Positions 13,011-25,644 of a DNA stretch of 64,000 bases are shown in pieces. The notes beneath the pieces are model-generated. The model was not told the DNA's origin, ran no database searches, and worked only from the letters and a program-made list of their open reading frames with translations. The DNA comes from Circinella umbellata (taxonomy: Eukaryota; Mucoromycota; Mucoromycetes; Mucorales; Lichtheimiaceae). The position numbers were made by a program, and so were the translations under genes. The stretch spans positions 62,001-126,000 of the forward strand of contig JAIWNF010000056.1 in NCBI GenBank assembly GCA_025093555.1. The letters are read 5' to 3'. Every line of letters begins with the position of its first letter. The stretch's first letter is position 1.

Positions 13011-14714
13011 TCATTTTAGCCGTGGTGTGATACGTAGCTGGAGTGAAGAGCTTTGTGTTGGCATACTTTATTTTTATTCCCTTACGTGAATCTATCAACG
13101 TCATCATTCTAGCATGACTGTAGACTCATTACGACAATAACCAATATTAGTACATGTGGCCCATAGATGTACATGCAGCTGCAGCTACACCTATTCTGCC
13201 TTTGAATTGCGCAGTGGCACGAAATTATTCAATGGGCTTGAAAAAATACTTAAATACTGTATCACCTTCCTTGTTCCAGGAAAAAATTAAAGTTTGCGAA
13301 GGTGTGTCAATAGTTTTTTTTATCTGGTTTATATGTCACACGATTTTAGTCCTTGAAGCAGTAGCGGCATGAATATTAATCTATCTCCTCCTCAAGAACC
13401 TGTACTGGTATATACTGTATCGTAGCTCTTAATTACTTATAGATAAATTGTGTATAAATAAATATGATTTATCAATATAATATTTCATCATATCAAAACA
13501 GCAACCTGTAACAATGTTTGAAAATTTTTGATTATACGTATCGTAAACCTCCTTATTGGAGCCCTGTATTTATTTTGGGTTACGTATGAGCATCTTATAC
13601 GTATAAGGTATCATTCTAAATACCATAATTAAACGCATTGGTCACAATGCGAATGTTTTCTCAGTTAGAATAAATAAAAATGAAGTTACCAATAACCCGT
13701 ATAACGATGGGTGAAGAAAGAAACAGCAAGACCTGACGAAAATAATGCCTCCTTTTTTTATTTTCATTTGACGGGCATCAGGTACACTCACGGATGTTGT
13801 TGCATTTAAAGACATTATAAACCTTTTATTACAATAACCACGAACATTATTCCCGGGCAAACAAAGAAAGGAACCGAAGGTGAGAAGGAACGCATGATAG
13901 TGAAGAGTCGCTACATAAGCAAATATTAAACCAACGATGGCCATTACGGAGCAGAACAGTACATATTTCGGACTAATTCGCGAAACTATAACATATCAAT
14001 TAAATTTATAAGGCTGTCAATAAACATAGGCCCAGCTGTTGTACAACCCCCCCCCTCTCCACCATTAAAAATATTCTAAGGTGCTTTTATTTTAGAATCA
14101 AACTTCTTTTTTTTGTCTATTTTCAATGGCCTATTAATAAACACAACTAAACCCAAAATAAAGACTAACCCACAAAAATGAAAGCTATAACTATAGAGAG
14201 CAATGTTTGTCGATTAGTTCGTTTGGTTTTCATAGAAAAAGTTTTTGTTAGGCTTAAAGTTGGTAGGTGCTTTTCAACTTTGGGTGGAGTTATTATATGA
14301 TCGAAGCAAAGTTGAAACACTCACAATATAGAAAAACTAACGGTCAAATATTATACTGTCTATAGATAGGTGTATATTGTCATTTGATATATAAAAATGG
14401 CGTTTTTTACTTTGTGTATATTCCATGTTTGTCATAAAATGGGAAGTGTAAATAAAAATAAATGTGCAGTACAAAGCGAAAAAAAAAGATATTGCAGATA
14501 AATTTGTTTCTAAAAGTTAAAATGTTGAAGAAAAGGAGTACAATTAATATAAGAACGAAACCTCACTAAAATATGATTATTTAGACAAATGCTTCACAAG
14601 AAAGCATTCATATGTTTCTGAATGCTGCTAGTGATATAAAAAAAATTAGAAATTATTATAACAGATGTTAAACCATATTCTTCAGGAATAAATGCGATGT
14701 ACAATAGAAGTCAT

Positions 14715-14813
14715 TAAAATTTTCAAATCCCGCTATAGAGTTGCTGAATATAACCTTCCTTTTCTATCACCCAATAAAAATTAGTATAATGGCGGGATTT
14801 TAAGAAAATTAAA
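14715..14813. repeat. Imperfect fold-back around CCCGC motif
   Basis: A left arm near 14715-14737 (AAATTTTCAAATCCCGC) is mirrored at about 14784-14813 (GGCGGGATTTTAAGAAAATT) with small gaps. It could be a tiny MITE remnant or a chance hairpin. Confidence 0.3.
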
Positions 14814-16046
14814 TTGAAACATTACCAGGGAACATTACTCATAAAAAATTTCGATTCTAAAATGTACCTTAACAAGATTTAAAAGCTGATTTAACAGGCA
14901 ACCTCTTGGCCAAACCAAAATGTCTAATTCCTTATTCTCATCTGCACACGAATTTACGGTCAGTGGTTAGAGGATGTGTACTTAAAGAGAAGATATGGTA
15001 GCTGTCATACATATCTACAGTATATCTTTGTCAATAAAAAAATTCGATAGTAAGTCATCAAGTTATAATCCATGTGCCACTCTATTATTATATGGCCTAC
15101 GTGGAATATTGAAGAGACAAACTGCCAAATAATGAAAGAAACATTGTGGCACGCGAAAAAATGCCCATCCGTCAATGTAATAATTGCTCACCAGGACAAT
15201 ACTGAAAAAAAGTCACCATCTACTTAAATGTACTTTTTTGAGATGGTTGGTCGACGTCGCACAAGTAACCAAAGTCCGTTACAAAAGCTGATATGGTTTG
15301 ACGATCAAAAACATGAGAGTTCAAAAATGTCTTTTCCCGCTTGCTTATCTTTTTTTTTCTCTTTTTAAGGTTTCTTTAAGCAGCGAGGATTAAATTCATT
15401 CCATACGCGCAATATGTGCAACATTCAAATCATGTAGCAGATGTAAGCTCAGCAAATCGTAAAACACAGACCAGGCTATAATTTACACAGCTTAAAATCA
15501 AGCGGAAGAAGAAAATAATGGAGGCAATTGTCACCTATTTTATTGCTGGTGATAATTCACTAAAATTGATGCGACTAGAGATGATGACCTTCTCAACTGA
15601 TAGGGGTAAGCATAATTGCAGAGTAGAGTATATATTTATCAAGGAAATATGTTAGAATGAATTGTTACCATGACAGCTAAACTATAAGTTTTTTTTGTGC
15701 ATGATGGCGTGGGAACAGAGCAATTTTAAATTCTCTCCGATTATACAAAACACGCTTATCAGCCAGGGATCCAATCACAACAAAGGGTATCTTGAACCGA
15801 TCTCAAAAAGAAAGTTATAACAAATATGTACATCTTTATCTAGAACAATATGTGTGCTGTGTGAGTACAAAAAGCAAGTCGATTCTGACACGTAAAAAAA
15901 GCCTTACTTACGCATTAAACATATAATACTTTTTCTGTGGGTGTTATTCGGTGACCGTGAGAAGTGAATGATACTACGCTAATCGAAAAAACCTGGGGTT
16001 CGTTTTTCTATTTTGTAGTTGCGAATGAAAAGAATGTCCCGCCTGC

Positions 16047-16054
16047 TATAAAAA
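16047..16054 (+). promoter_or_regulatory. TATA-like box of the bZIP gene
   Basis: TATAAAAA lies in a locally GC-richer stretch 147 bp before the chosen ATG at 16201. Position and context are typical of a fungal TATA element. Confidence 0.45.
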
Positions 16055-16200
16055 CTTCCAAATCAAGGTCTGCATACTTTTTTTCAAGAGCGCGACCGCG
16101 GCTTGTATAAATTTACTTCTTTTTGTTGTATACTTTTTTTCCAGTTCGCATCTTTTTTACGTCTCCCAATTTTTTTACTCTCTCTTATTTTCACAAAGTA

Positions 16201-18157
16201 ATGATCCATAATACAGGCCAAATCAGTAGCAGGTCTAGTGTTAACTCTGTTAATACTGCTACTGCTTCTGCTGCCGTCTCACCTAAAAACACCAATTTTC
16301 TTTTTGATACAAAAAATCTTTCTACCCCAGATTTTCAGGACCCACAACCTACTTGGAATAGCAACGAAGTCGAACAAAATAAACGCAAACGAAATGGATC
16401 GTTTGATTCGGTAGAAGTTGCAGAAAACCCTTTACCTTCATCACAACGTAAGTGATTATAAGAAAAGATTGAATTTTTTTTTTCATTTACTCAACGAATT
16501 ATCATTTCGAACTTGTTTTTGAACGATCAGCTGCAATTGCCACCGGAGATACCCAAACCTTACTTTCGGGGTTCTCAAATGATCCTGATAATAATGGTAA
16601 GAATTAACAATTTTTTGTTCTCTTCGACCCTATCTTGAGAAATATTATACAACTCACACGGTTATTTTTTTTAATGTTTAGGTGACCAACACTCAGATAT
16701 AATGCCTGATGGATCATTATCTTTAGATGCTTCACGAAAGCCAGGTCGCAAACCATTGGCGGAAAATGGCTTTGACGTAAGTATCAAGAATAAAAGGTTA
16801 TCCGAAGTTATTTTTAATAATGAAAAGTGGTAATCTGATCTTTTGCTTTTGAAACAATTTTTTTTATTGATAGGATGACGATGAGGATCCCAGAGCGAAA
16901 CGAAAAGTTCAAAATCGTGCTGCACAACGAGCATTCAGAGAAAGAAAGGAACGTTATGTACGTGACTTAGAAATAAAAATACGTCAAATCCAAACCAACC
17001 ACCTTCATACCACTGCTCAGCTTACTCAAGAAAATCAGTATCTTCGTTCCGTGATTCATCGTTTAAAAGTAGAAGTCTGCGCAATTAAAGGATTACCGAT
17101 GGATAGCTATGCAGACGACATCCCATCTTTGCTGAGCTGGCAGCAACAACAAACGCGTGGAGTAACTGGAGGCTCTTCATTATCATCATCATCCAGCAAT
17201 GGTGATTTGGCACCTTTTTTGACGATGGGTTCTCACGCACTTACGCATACCATATCTCGACCACGACCAGTAGCAATTGCTCCAGCTGGCACGCCTCCCT
17301 CTCCAGTAGTAAGTAACGCAAAACGTTCAATTGCTGCGGCTAAACGACGCCCCGTTGCTATACTTCCACAAAAACAAGAAGTCAAAAAGTCAATCAATCA
17401 AGAAACTGAACCCAGCAGAAATCTTGTACCCCAACAATCCCAAACTTACATGCCAAATATTAATAACAATCCTAGTCAAGTGTACTCTTCGTCTTCATCG
17501 TCCTTCAATGCAAGTTCACAACCCGCCCTATATGTCCAATTCAGTCCAGAGGAAAAGCCTCAAGGCAGTTTTAACATTCATAGTAATACCAATAATAATG
17601 TGCATCGTAACAACCACAACACTTCTACCGCTGACCCTTACTTATCACCTGATGTTGCAAATAATTTATTTGGCCACGATAGTAGTAATGATATGATGTT
17701 ATTTAGCAACACATCATCTGCAAGCACCAATGCTAACAATCACCATAACAGCAGTAGCAGTAGCAGTAGCAGTAGCAGTAGCAGTAGTCATGGTAACAGA
17801 TCACCTCCCCAATCACATCAAGACCAACTGCTACATCTATCACAGCCTCCCATCACCGCCTCTACAACCACTACAAATGCTACAGCTCCAACAAGAATTC
17901 TACCACAAAAACAAGACGGAACTGAAAAACTTGTGGACGAGCAAGAGACACAACAATCTCGAGTACAAAACGTTTGGCGCCGTCTCAATCTGTATGGCCG
18001 TTTCTCAGATTTTGACTTTGATCAACTATCTCGAGTGGCTCAAATGGCTGATCATCGCAGCGCCTCACAATTACCAATGACGGATGGTCGAGTACCTTTG
18101 ATGGAAGATTGGGAGTTGGATAAGTTGATGCTCCAGATCGATTCGGATCATTTGTAA
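16201..18157 (+). CDS. AP-1 (Yap/Pap1-like) bZIP transcription factor
   Basis: Sequence-specific nuclear regulator. Exons 16201-16447, 16531-16596, 16682-16776 and 16874-18157 join in phase to 563 residues. The basic region begins near residue 141 (RAKRKVQNRAAQRAFRERK), the NxxAAQxAFR signature of the fungal Yap/Pap1 class. A leucine zipper follows (LEIKIRQIQ...LHTTAQLTQENQYLRSVIHRL). The N-terminal 135 residues are Ser/Thr/Asn-rich. The C-terminal 350 residues are low complexity, with a pure Ser run coded by AGC/AGT at about 17750-17790. Cysteine is scarce: I see CAIKG just after the zipper but no cysteine-rich C-terminal domain, so redox sensing of the Yap1 kind is not supported. The start was chosen at the first ATG in frame after the TATA box; the open frame upstream has only TTG starts. 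Confidence 0.85.
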
Positions 18158-18534
18158 TTGTTTATTCATATTTATTTATCATTTTACTTTTTTTTTTTTG
18201 CTATTTTCTTTTCTATTTTTGCTACATTAATCTCACACTAGAAAAAATCAGATGAAAAGGACATTGTTGTACATATCTTACTAAGCATTTTTTTACCATA
18301 TTTTTATATTTATTATCATTAAATTACTCTTCCTTTTTTTCAATTTTTTTTTTTTAAAAAAGACACAGTTTTACATCAAATGATTGAATGTAACTAACAT
18401 TTAGGAGCATATCAAGAAATTCTTCGGTGGTTGAAGACAAAATGAAAAAAAAGGGGTTCATGGTTGTATAGGAACAAGATTTGGTCAAAGTGAGCATTCC
18501 TCAGCTCCTTTTTTAGATTCTTCTTTTTTTGCAG
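18158..18534. other. Spacer between bZIP and UNC-93-like genes
   Basis: About 380 bp of T-rich DNA holding the bZIP 3' end and the promoter of the next gene. A TTTTTTTGCAG just before 18535 could be a splice acceptor, so an extra upstream exon of the next gene is possible. Confidence 0.5.
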
Positions 18535-20019
18535 ATGCTCCATCATCATTCATTGTTTAGTAGGCCATTAATTCAAGTAACTCTATTAGGCTTTGTATGC
18601 CTGTGTTGTCCAGGCATGTGGAACGCGCTGGCGGGTTTAGGTGCCGGTGGTTCTATGAGCTCAAATGTTGGTCTAACAGACGCAGCCAATAGTGCATTAT
18701 ATGGATGTTTTGCCATAGTCGGTTTTTTTGCGGGTTCTTTAACCAATACTGTGGGAGTCAAGATAACATTAACTGTAAATGAAAATAAAAGTCGTAAAAA
18801 GAGATAGAAAAGACAGAACAGAAAAAAATATATTGCTCATGACTATATGTTTTGCAACATTCTATCCATATAATTATGTATGTCTTTATTTGCATCACGA
18901 TAGATTGGATCGATAGGATACGCATTATATGCAAGTGCTTTCTGGGCATATGAAAGACTACAAGTCGGTGGCTTTGTCATTGCATCGGGTGCAATCCTCG
19001 GATGTTGTGCTGGAATTTTTTGGTCGGCTCAAGGTGCTATTATGATGTCGTATCCAGAAGAGCATAACAAAGGCAAGTATGTTGCCATCTTCTGGACTCT
19101 TTTCAACCTTGGTGGTATTGCAGGTTCTATTATTGCTCTTGTTTTGAATTTCGAAAACCAAACTTCTGGTGGCGTATCGACAGGTACATATACTGCATTT
19201 GTTATTATCGTGCTTTTTGGTGTTTTCTTGTCTTTGACATTATTGCCGCCTTCGCGTGTATTCCGCGACGACGGAACACCGGTTGCCATGGCCCACTCAC
19301 CACGTTGGACAACGGAGCTTAAGGCAGTCCTCATAGTTTGGAAAGAATGGCGAATTATTGCATTGATCCCCGCATTTTTAGCCTCTAATTGGTTTTATGC
19401 ATACCAGTTTCGAGTAAATGCAGTATACTTTGATCCATCAACACGGGCATTAAACGACTGTATGTATTGGTGTTTACAGATATTTGGGGCTATATTAATT
19501 GGTACATTGCTCGACTACCGAGAAATGACCAGGCGATCACGAGGACTGATTGGATTGGGAGTTTTATTTGTGGTGCTTATGACAGTATGGACTGGTGGTT
19601 TTGTATTTCAACTTTCGTTTGACAATCATTATGCAGACCCAATTCATTGGACATCACCTAAATTTCCTGGACCATTTGTACTATATATGCTTTATGGATT
19701 TGCAGATTCACTTTATCAAACTTATCTTTATTGGCTGATGGGTGCCATGTCGAATGACCCTGCATTACTTGCACGTTATGCAGGGTTTTACAAAGCTATG
19801 CAGTCAGCAGGTGCAGCTGTTTCATTTGGGATTGATGCCGCTGATATCCCATTACGATGGGAATGTCTGATCTGCTGGGTGCTGGTATTTATTTCATTCC
19901 CACTCGTTTATCCCGTGGTGAACACACTATCCGAAAGTAACACGAAAGAGCAACAACAAAAGTTACAAAATAACAATATGGAGTTACCCCACAGTGATGG
20001 GGAAGATAAAACATGCTAA
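18535..20019 (+). CDS. UNC-93-like (DUF895) multi-pass membrane protein
   Basis: Member of the fungal UNC-93-like branch of the major facilitator fold; substrate unknown. Two exons, 18535-18774 and 18904-20019 (phase 0), give 451 residues. The N-terminal segment (LLGFVCLCCPGMWNALAGLGAGG) is the family's characteristic first helix and loop, followed by NVGLTDAANSALYGCF. About eleven to twelve hydrophobic segments follow; the YPEEHNKGKYVAIFW loop and the RWTTELKAVLIVWKEWRI region are typical of the family. The tail is hydrophilic (Gln/Asn/Glu). The ATG at 18535 is the first in frame but sits right after a possible splice acceptor, so a short extra N-terminus may be missing. The gene converges with the Dlt1-like gene downstream. 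Confidence 0.85.
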
Positions 20020-20407
20020 GCATTTCACTACGTTGATAAAAATACATTCAAACATTAGACATAAAGCACAGTTTTGTTTACATATACAGTAATACTACAT
20101 TTTTTTCCTTATTTTCCCTCCCCAAAAATCTTTTCTATGCGCAACACACCCAGTAATAGTTTTTTCCTTATATCTTTTCTACATTCCACACCAACGGATA
20201 GCTAATAATAGACAGAACTATTATGCTATATTTAAATGTGTATTACATAGATTCTAATTACGGTAACATGTAAACAAATTCTCAAATACAAAATGCACAA
20301 ATGTAATGAATATTCCTGGTAAAGTTTTCGTTGGGTATATATTATTTACAAGATAAAAAGAACGAAAAAAAGAAAAGGAAATTGTTATAATTGTGAATAC
20401 ATCATCA
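20020..20407. other. Convergent 3' intergenic region
   Basis: About 390 bp between the 3' ends of the UNC-93-like (+) and Dlt1-like (-) genes. It is AT-rich and holds their 3' UTRs. No other feature seen. Confidence 0.6.
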
Positions 20408-21909
20408 TCAATTCATCATCAGCCGTGAATATATGACTTGACGGATGTGTTGATCATAGTCATCACGATTTTCATCGTCGTCATCATAATCATCACTGTC
20501 ATTAATACCGTCATTATAACCACCACTAACGGATTCATCTAAAACACCACTACCAGCTCGTGAAGTTGATCTCTGTGAATTAGATCGAGCATATCGTGAT
20601 AGCGTATTGGAGGTTGATCGAGATGTCCATGTGGCAATTGATTGAGCCAATGATACAACATCATCATCACGTGCAGACCCACCACCCATTTGTATTGACG
20701 ATGATGGATCAGCGTTATCTCCAGCTCCTGAAGATGATTTTCGTCGAAGTACACCTGACTGATATAAATGATGTGACGTAGAACCACTTCGAGTTGATAC
20801 TGATGAACTTTCTGCTTGTTTACTGGATAGATTTTGAGGTGCATAACCCATTTGTCTTAATACAACAGCCAAATGAGTCATAATATTCTTGAACGCTCCT
20901 TGATTGACAGGAACACGACTAAATCTGGCTTGTTCATAACCATCCACATAGACTCGACCAATTTGTGCATCCACTAAATTCCGCTGAATCAAATACTCAA
21001 TATATTGTCGTGTAGGAACGTGTGCAGGTCGTGCAAAATCAGAACTTATTTTCATAGCAGCTTGTTCTAATGAAAAGGAAACATATGTATAATTTTGGTA
21101 AGATATGAATTATTCTTACAATAAAAAAAATATTTGGCACAGAAATATGTGGGCTTTTTTTTTACCAATAAACATGGGGGTTCTTGCAATAACCCTTTTG
21201 AAATCGACACCCTCGAACTGTACATCCCCTTAAGTATTTTTAATCATCAGATCTTAGTTTTTTTTGTTTTGCAGCCTGTTTCCCAAAATACATGGGTAAG
21301 TAATATATATATATATATGTGTGTGTGTATTACCTGGTTTGCCCCATCCAACATGTGCGATATCTTCGGGTCGAGGTTCCGCAAGTTTTCGCACGTGCCT
21401 TACATCGTCAAACTTCCCTTGAATATGTGAATATACTTTCTATTATTAAAAGGTGGTCAACATCGTCATAAATGAACGTAGAAAAAATTGTAACATTGAA
21501 TCGGTTGTATAAGTGTATAGATGTAAGTAGAAATATTCCATACCTTGGGTAGGTCATCTTTTTTAATAGGTATATATATCTTGGGTATATCTTGTAAAGA
21601 GGTTCTTACTGTAAAGAATCGACTACAGGAGAAAGCCAACGACGCAATAGCCTAGATTCCCCTTGACAATATTAATCACCCAGTAACTAAATGAATATGT
21701 AATATATATGCTCTTCATATTACCAATACAACATAGCTTGCAGCAACAACAAGAAGATTTCTTAAATCGAAGTGACCTGATTCTGTTCTATCAAATAAAG
21801 CTTGGACAATAACATCGGCAGCGGATAGTGCAATGCATACAGCTGTAAGGAAAATAAGAAAAAATAAAGAGGACGTATAAAGACGATGCCCCCTACGTGT
21901 GCTTTTCAT
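20408..21909 (-). CDS. DLT1: Dlt1-like (defect at low temperature 1) membrane protein
   Basis: Fungal membrane protein named for a cold-growth defect; its molecular role is not known. Exons on the minus strand: 21724-21909, 21544-21651, 21334-21439, 20408-21066, 352 residues with all phases matching. Two hydrophobic segments lie in the first 65 residues (SSLFFLIFLTAVCIALSA and LRNLLVVAASYVVLVL). They are followed by the hallmark SRFFTVRTSLQDIPKIYIP and KKDDLPKK, which is what identifies the family. The region HVGWGKPEQAAMKIS and the IEYLIQRN stretch are also conserved in outline. The C-terminal third is Ser-rich and then very acidic (Asp/Asn) and probably disordered. The intron at 21067-21333 contains a TA/TG dinucleotide run. 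Confidence 0.8.
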
Positions 21910-22106
21910 TTGAAAACAAACAATAGAATCTTTCTAATAATTGTAATAAAAGAGAATAGATGGTTCCCTAAGAAAAAAGAAATTATAGGCCTATATAAAA
22001 GCAAGCTTCCTAAAATAGAATTGCATATTTTTTTTTCGTTTCGCCTGAATTACTACCATTATTCTTCCTTTTCTACTCCCCGAAAAAAATTCGAAGAGAT
22101 TTTCTC

Positions 22107-23223
22107 ATGAGTGGTGGAAGTCCTTCAAAATCAAACAAAAAATCTGCTGTATCTAATGTCGTGAATGATCTTATACGAGCTGCTGTAGGTGGCGACACTA
22201 ACAATGTAGCAGATGACGATATTGACAAGTATGTTGCTGAATTGATTCTTAAAGAAGCTGAAGCAAAGCGAAAGAAATATGATAACGAAGGGGTTCGAGC
22301 TTATCAACCAGATTTTGGAGCGTAAGTATTTTTCCTCAAATTGACATTTCCTAGGAGAATTTAAAGTATAACTCAATCTATATACTTCTGCATACAATAG
22401 ACATCAACCTAACAATTTACCGAAACCGAATAAAAGATTTTTTCTTAATATGATCAAAGCAACTGACAGTTATAATCAATCACTTAAAGAACAAGAAGAG
22501 ATTACCAAAAAAGAGGAACAAGAATTCAAACAAAGAAAAAGACGACACGAAAAACATGAGTATTCAAGTGATGAGTATCAAAAGAAACGACGGCATCATT
22601 ATGATAGCGTTCAGAACAACAGTGATCGTCGACAATCGGCTAAAGATGACAATGATCGATTGTTTCGAAGGAGGGGGGGAAGTCAGTATGATAGCTATGA
22701 GCAGCAAAGAAGGCGCGAATCGTCATCGTCTCAGTGCGATGATGATAAATCAGATTATAGGCGACGAGATTTAAAGAAAAAAAGACATAATACACATCAT
22801 AGAAACCGCAGCCCGTCACGAAATAACTGTAATGGCAAAAACTTCAACGCTTTAACAACGACAAATAGCGCTCCAGAAAAACCTACAAGTTTACCTGTAG
22901 TCGTACGTGGACGCGGTCAAGCAACTCAAGGCACCAGTAGTAACATGGATAAATACTTTTCAAAGAACTATGATCCATTATTGGATGTCGAACCCGACCT
23001 GGATGAAATGGTTTATACCCAATTTACTGATGGCGACGATGATTTGAAAACGAAAAAGAAGAGAAAGAAGGATAAAAAAGATAGAAAGAAAAAGAGTAAA
23101 AAGAAGAAATCAAAAAAAGAGAAAGAAGAAACGGATAGTAATGATGATGATAGTGACTATGCTCGAGTAGAATCCCCACCACCACTTCGGAAACCTATCA
23201 GAGCATGGGATGTTGGTAAATAG
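22107..23223 (+). CDS. Lys/Arg-rich nuclear-type protein, function unknown
   Basis: Exons 22107-22321 and 22401-23223 (phase 2) encode 345 residues. The first 110 residues look globular and conserved. They include VNDLIRAAVGG, an acidic patch, AELILKEAEAKRKKYDNEG, and LPKPNKRFFLNMIKATDSYNQSL, a motif I associate with small RNA-associated nuclear proteins but cannot place with certainty. From residue 120 the chain is highly charged, with RRR/SSS-type stretches like splicing-related proteins. A Lys-rich block (KKKRKKDKKDRKKKSKKKK) precedes a short C-terminal segment, PPLRKPIRAWDVGK, that looks conserved. A role in RNA metabolism is inference from composition only. It is divergent from the Dlt1-like gene, with about 200 bp between start codons. 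Confidence 0.75.
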
Positions 23224-24772
23224 ATCTATTACCTTCATTGAGTTTATTTAATTTTGTATATATTGATATCTATAGAGAAAATCTCAATTATAACATTTGA
23301 TACGTGATACGTACTGCACTATGTACATAATATATTTATAATAAGGGTATTGATCAGTATTTTTGTTTTATTTAATAAATTTTATTATCTGTCTGCAACA
23401 TATTTATATTGCAAAATAAAAAGTATCATCAAAGCGTCTATTTTTATGTAACCATTCGATATTAACTATACTATTTTTTGGTGCGTGGCTGTAATAAAAT
23501 AGTCACTGCATATGGCGTCACTTCCATTATTCTATAATAATAGATTATGGTATTATATAACGTTTCGTTGATTTTTACAATAACATATATAAAGATATTA
23601 TGTGAAATGTGTACGGTCACATGAGCATTAAGTACAAACAAAGCGAAGATACTATCACATTTATTATGCGTCTGATCTTAAACAATTCCAACGCGTACAG
23701 GATTTCGTGATTCAAAGTATTATACATCAAGCGTAACTGCCGACAATGTAAATTGTACACAAAAGGACAGGTAAGAGGGATATATAAAAAAGGTTGCGAA
23801 GGACAAATTAACCTGAATTAAGTATCATCTCAACGCACAAACAGGCATTTTTTTGAGCTTGTAGAGCGCCAACCAATATTTATAATTCGGTTTTTCGTTA
23901 ATCTTCAAAGACAACATCGACCATCATCATACCGCTTTGTAAAGACGAAAGATACGAGTTAACTATCCCTGTAGTAATACTATTTAATATATTACGTACT
24001 CATTATGATTACGGAAACGCCTACCATCATCGTTCAGTATCATAGTCGACTATCAAGGAATAGCACTGTTAATATTATTCTACTCGATCAATTCTTTAGA
24101 AACTGGCTGATATATACCCAGAGGGTTAAAGAGCCTCTACAGACTCTATAAATGATTCTTAATTGACATATTACGTAACCTTAGTTGAATACTGAACCGT
24201 ACATTGTCCATGTATCGTGATATTAAAATTCCCATTACAGTATTACAAGAAGAGATAATAAAAAACTACAATTCCCATATGTATTTAAGTGGGTTTGTGC
24301 TCGTAGTATTAGTAGCTACATCTAGAATATATATAAAAACCAGCATAAATCTTTAATGAATGAATATCAATTAGGGTTACATTGTTATAATGTTTTTAGG
24401 CACCACATACTCTACTTCCTATGATTAGAATGTAATCACAACAGTGAGCCTCTGGCATCAAATTCAGAGTTTGCTGTGGTAACACTTTGCGATAGACCCT
24501 CTTCCTATGTAATCTTTGTTTATCATGTGTTGCTAGTGTAATAATCACTTTATTGGTATTAAGCAACAACAGATAATGGGGCAATGAGAAATCTGAATAA
24601 GATAAACAAGCATGCATCGTCGGAACGCGTCCCATCTTTATTAATTGTCAAATGTTTTGGTGGCTCCGACCGAATGACAGGGAAACACCGTGCACTTACT
24701 CTTCTACCTTTCAATAAAGCTCACTTCTCTCCTTCCTTCTCTACTTTCATTTTTATATTTTTTTCTTTTTCA
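23224..24772. other. Intergenic region with no supported gene
   Basis: About 1.5 kb of AT-rich sequence. A minus-strand ATG-to-stop frame of 79 residues (24396-24635) exists but has no recognisable motif and could be chance. The right end is the Dgk1 promoter. Confidence 0.5.
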
Positions 24773-25644
24773 ATGACAGTACGATTACAGCATAGTCAAC
24801 CCCATAAAAAGGCAATAAAACCACCATCACGACGAACACGACAACAGCAAAAACAACTAGATCGTTTTGGTCATATACAGCCTCAAGGAAGTTGGGAGAT
24901 TCCACGAAAGACATTCCATTATTCAATCGGTTAGTATAAAAAATACGTGATTTATGTTTTGTCAATCAAACGATCAATTAGCGAGGAAAGGAAAGGAAAG
25001 GAAAGAAATAATAAACTTAGGATATGATTATCTATAATTCTATAATAGGATTTCTTGTCCTGTATTTATTCAAACATGATTTCAATTCAGAAGATACATA
25101 CCCTGCCCTGGTAGCATTTCTGAGCCTTGTATTATCAACCGAAGTTTTACGGTTCTCATGGGATAGCTTTAATGTTCTTTATTGTAAAGTAATGGGTTCA
25201 TTAATGCGTAAGAGCGAAATTCATTCACGTCTCAATGGTACGGCATATTATTTAATGGGAGTCTTGGTGGCATTGTATGTATTTCCTAAAGATATTGCAT
25301 CGCTATCTATTATCTATCTATCATGGGCTGATCCAACAGCAAGTATTTGTGGTCGTCTGTGGGGTAAATATACATTTAAGTACGGTAACAAATCACTGGC
25401 AGGGACTCTTGGTGCCATGGCAATTGGTTCGCTTGTGACCAATTATTTCTTTTCCGAGTTCCTGACTGAGTCGTATGACCCTGACTCGAGTCGAATTCCA
25501 CTTTATGCAATGTCACTTTATGGTGGTCTGGTGGCTGGTTTATCAGAAGCGCTTGGTGATAGTGCTGGATTGGACGATAACTTAGTAATTCCTATTTTAA
25601 GCTCTATAATGTTATGGATTCCCCTGGTGTTCTTGGATTTGTAG
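24773..25644 (+). CDS. DGK1: CTP-dependent diacylglycerol kinase (Dgk1-like)
   Basis: Integral ER/nuclear-envelope enzyme that phosphorylates diacylglycerol to phosphatidate using CTP, balancing phospholipid and storage-lipid synthesis. Exons 24773-24929 and 25049-25644 (phase 1) give 250 residues. After a basic N-terminal tail (about 40 residues) comes WEIPRKTFHYSIGF, the family's entry motif. Several membrane segments follow, with the conserved loops RKSEIHSRLNGTAYYLMG, LSWADPTASICGRLWG and FKYGNKSLAGTLGAM, and near the C-terminus GLSEALGDSAGLDDNLVIP. These loops define the Dgk1/dolichol-kinase-like fold. The length is close to yeast Dgk1. The single intron holds a (GGAAA)n run. Confidence 0.9.
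24983..25006 (+). repeat. (GGAAA)n pentanucleotide repeat in the DGK1 intron
   Basis: Four adjacent copies of a GGAAA unit lie between the two exons of the Dgk1 gene, near the 3' end of the intron. Confidence 0.7.

Larger units (their letters stand above)
12184..16200. other. Gene-poor region upstream of the bZIP gene
   Basis: About 4 kb with no gene I can support. It holds a degenerate ATGAA/TTCAT-rich segment (about 12730-13010), a weak fold-back pair near 14715-14813, and two short open frames of unknown meaning: 13154-13372 (plus) and 13642-13944 (minus, 100 codons with two hydrophobic stretches). Its right end carries the bZIP promoter. Confidence 0.5.

Noticed and set aside
13642..13944. 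100-codon minus-strand frame with two hydrophobic stretches
   Set aside because: No motif, no flanking exons, and codon use looks like background AT-rich DNA. Kept only as a remark in the region entry.
14940..15000. D-arm-like GTCAGTGGTTAGAGGA suggesting a tRNA
   Set aside because: No matching B box (GGTTCGAnTCC) or acceptor stem. No other tRNA signature was found in the window by eye.
24396..24635. 79-residue minus-strand ATG frame
   Set aside because: No family resemblance; lies in the Dgk1 upstream region and is within chance length for this composition.
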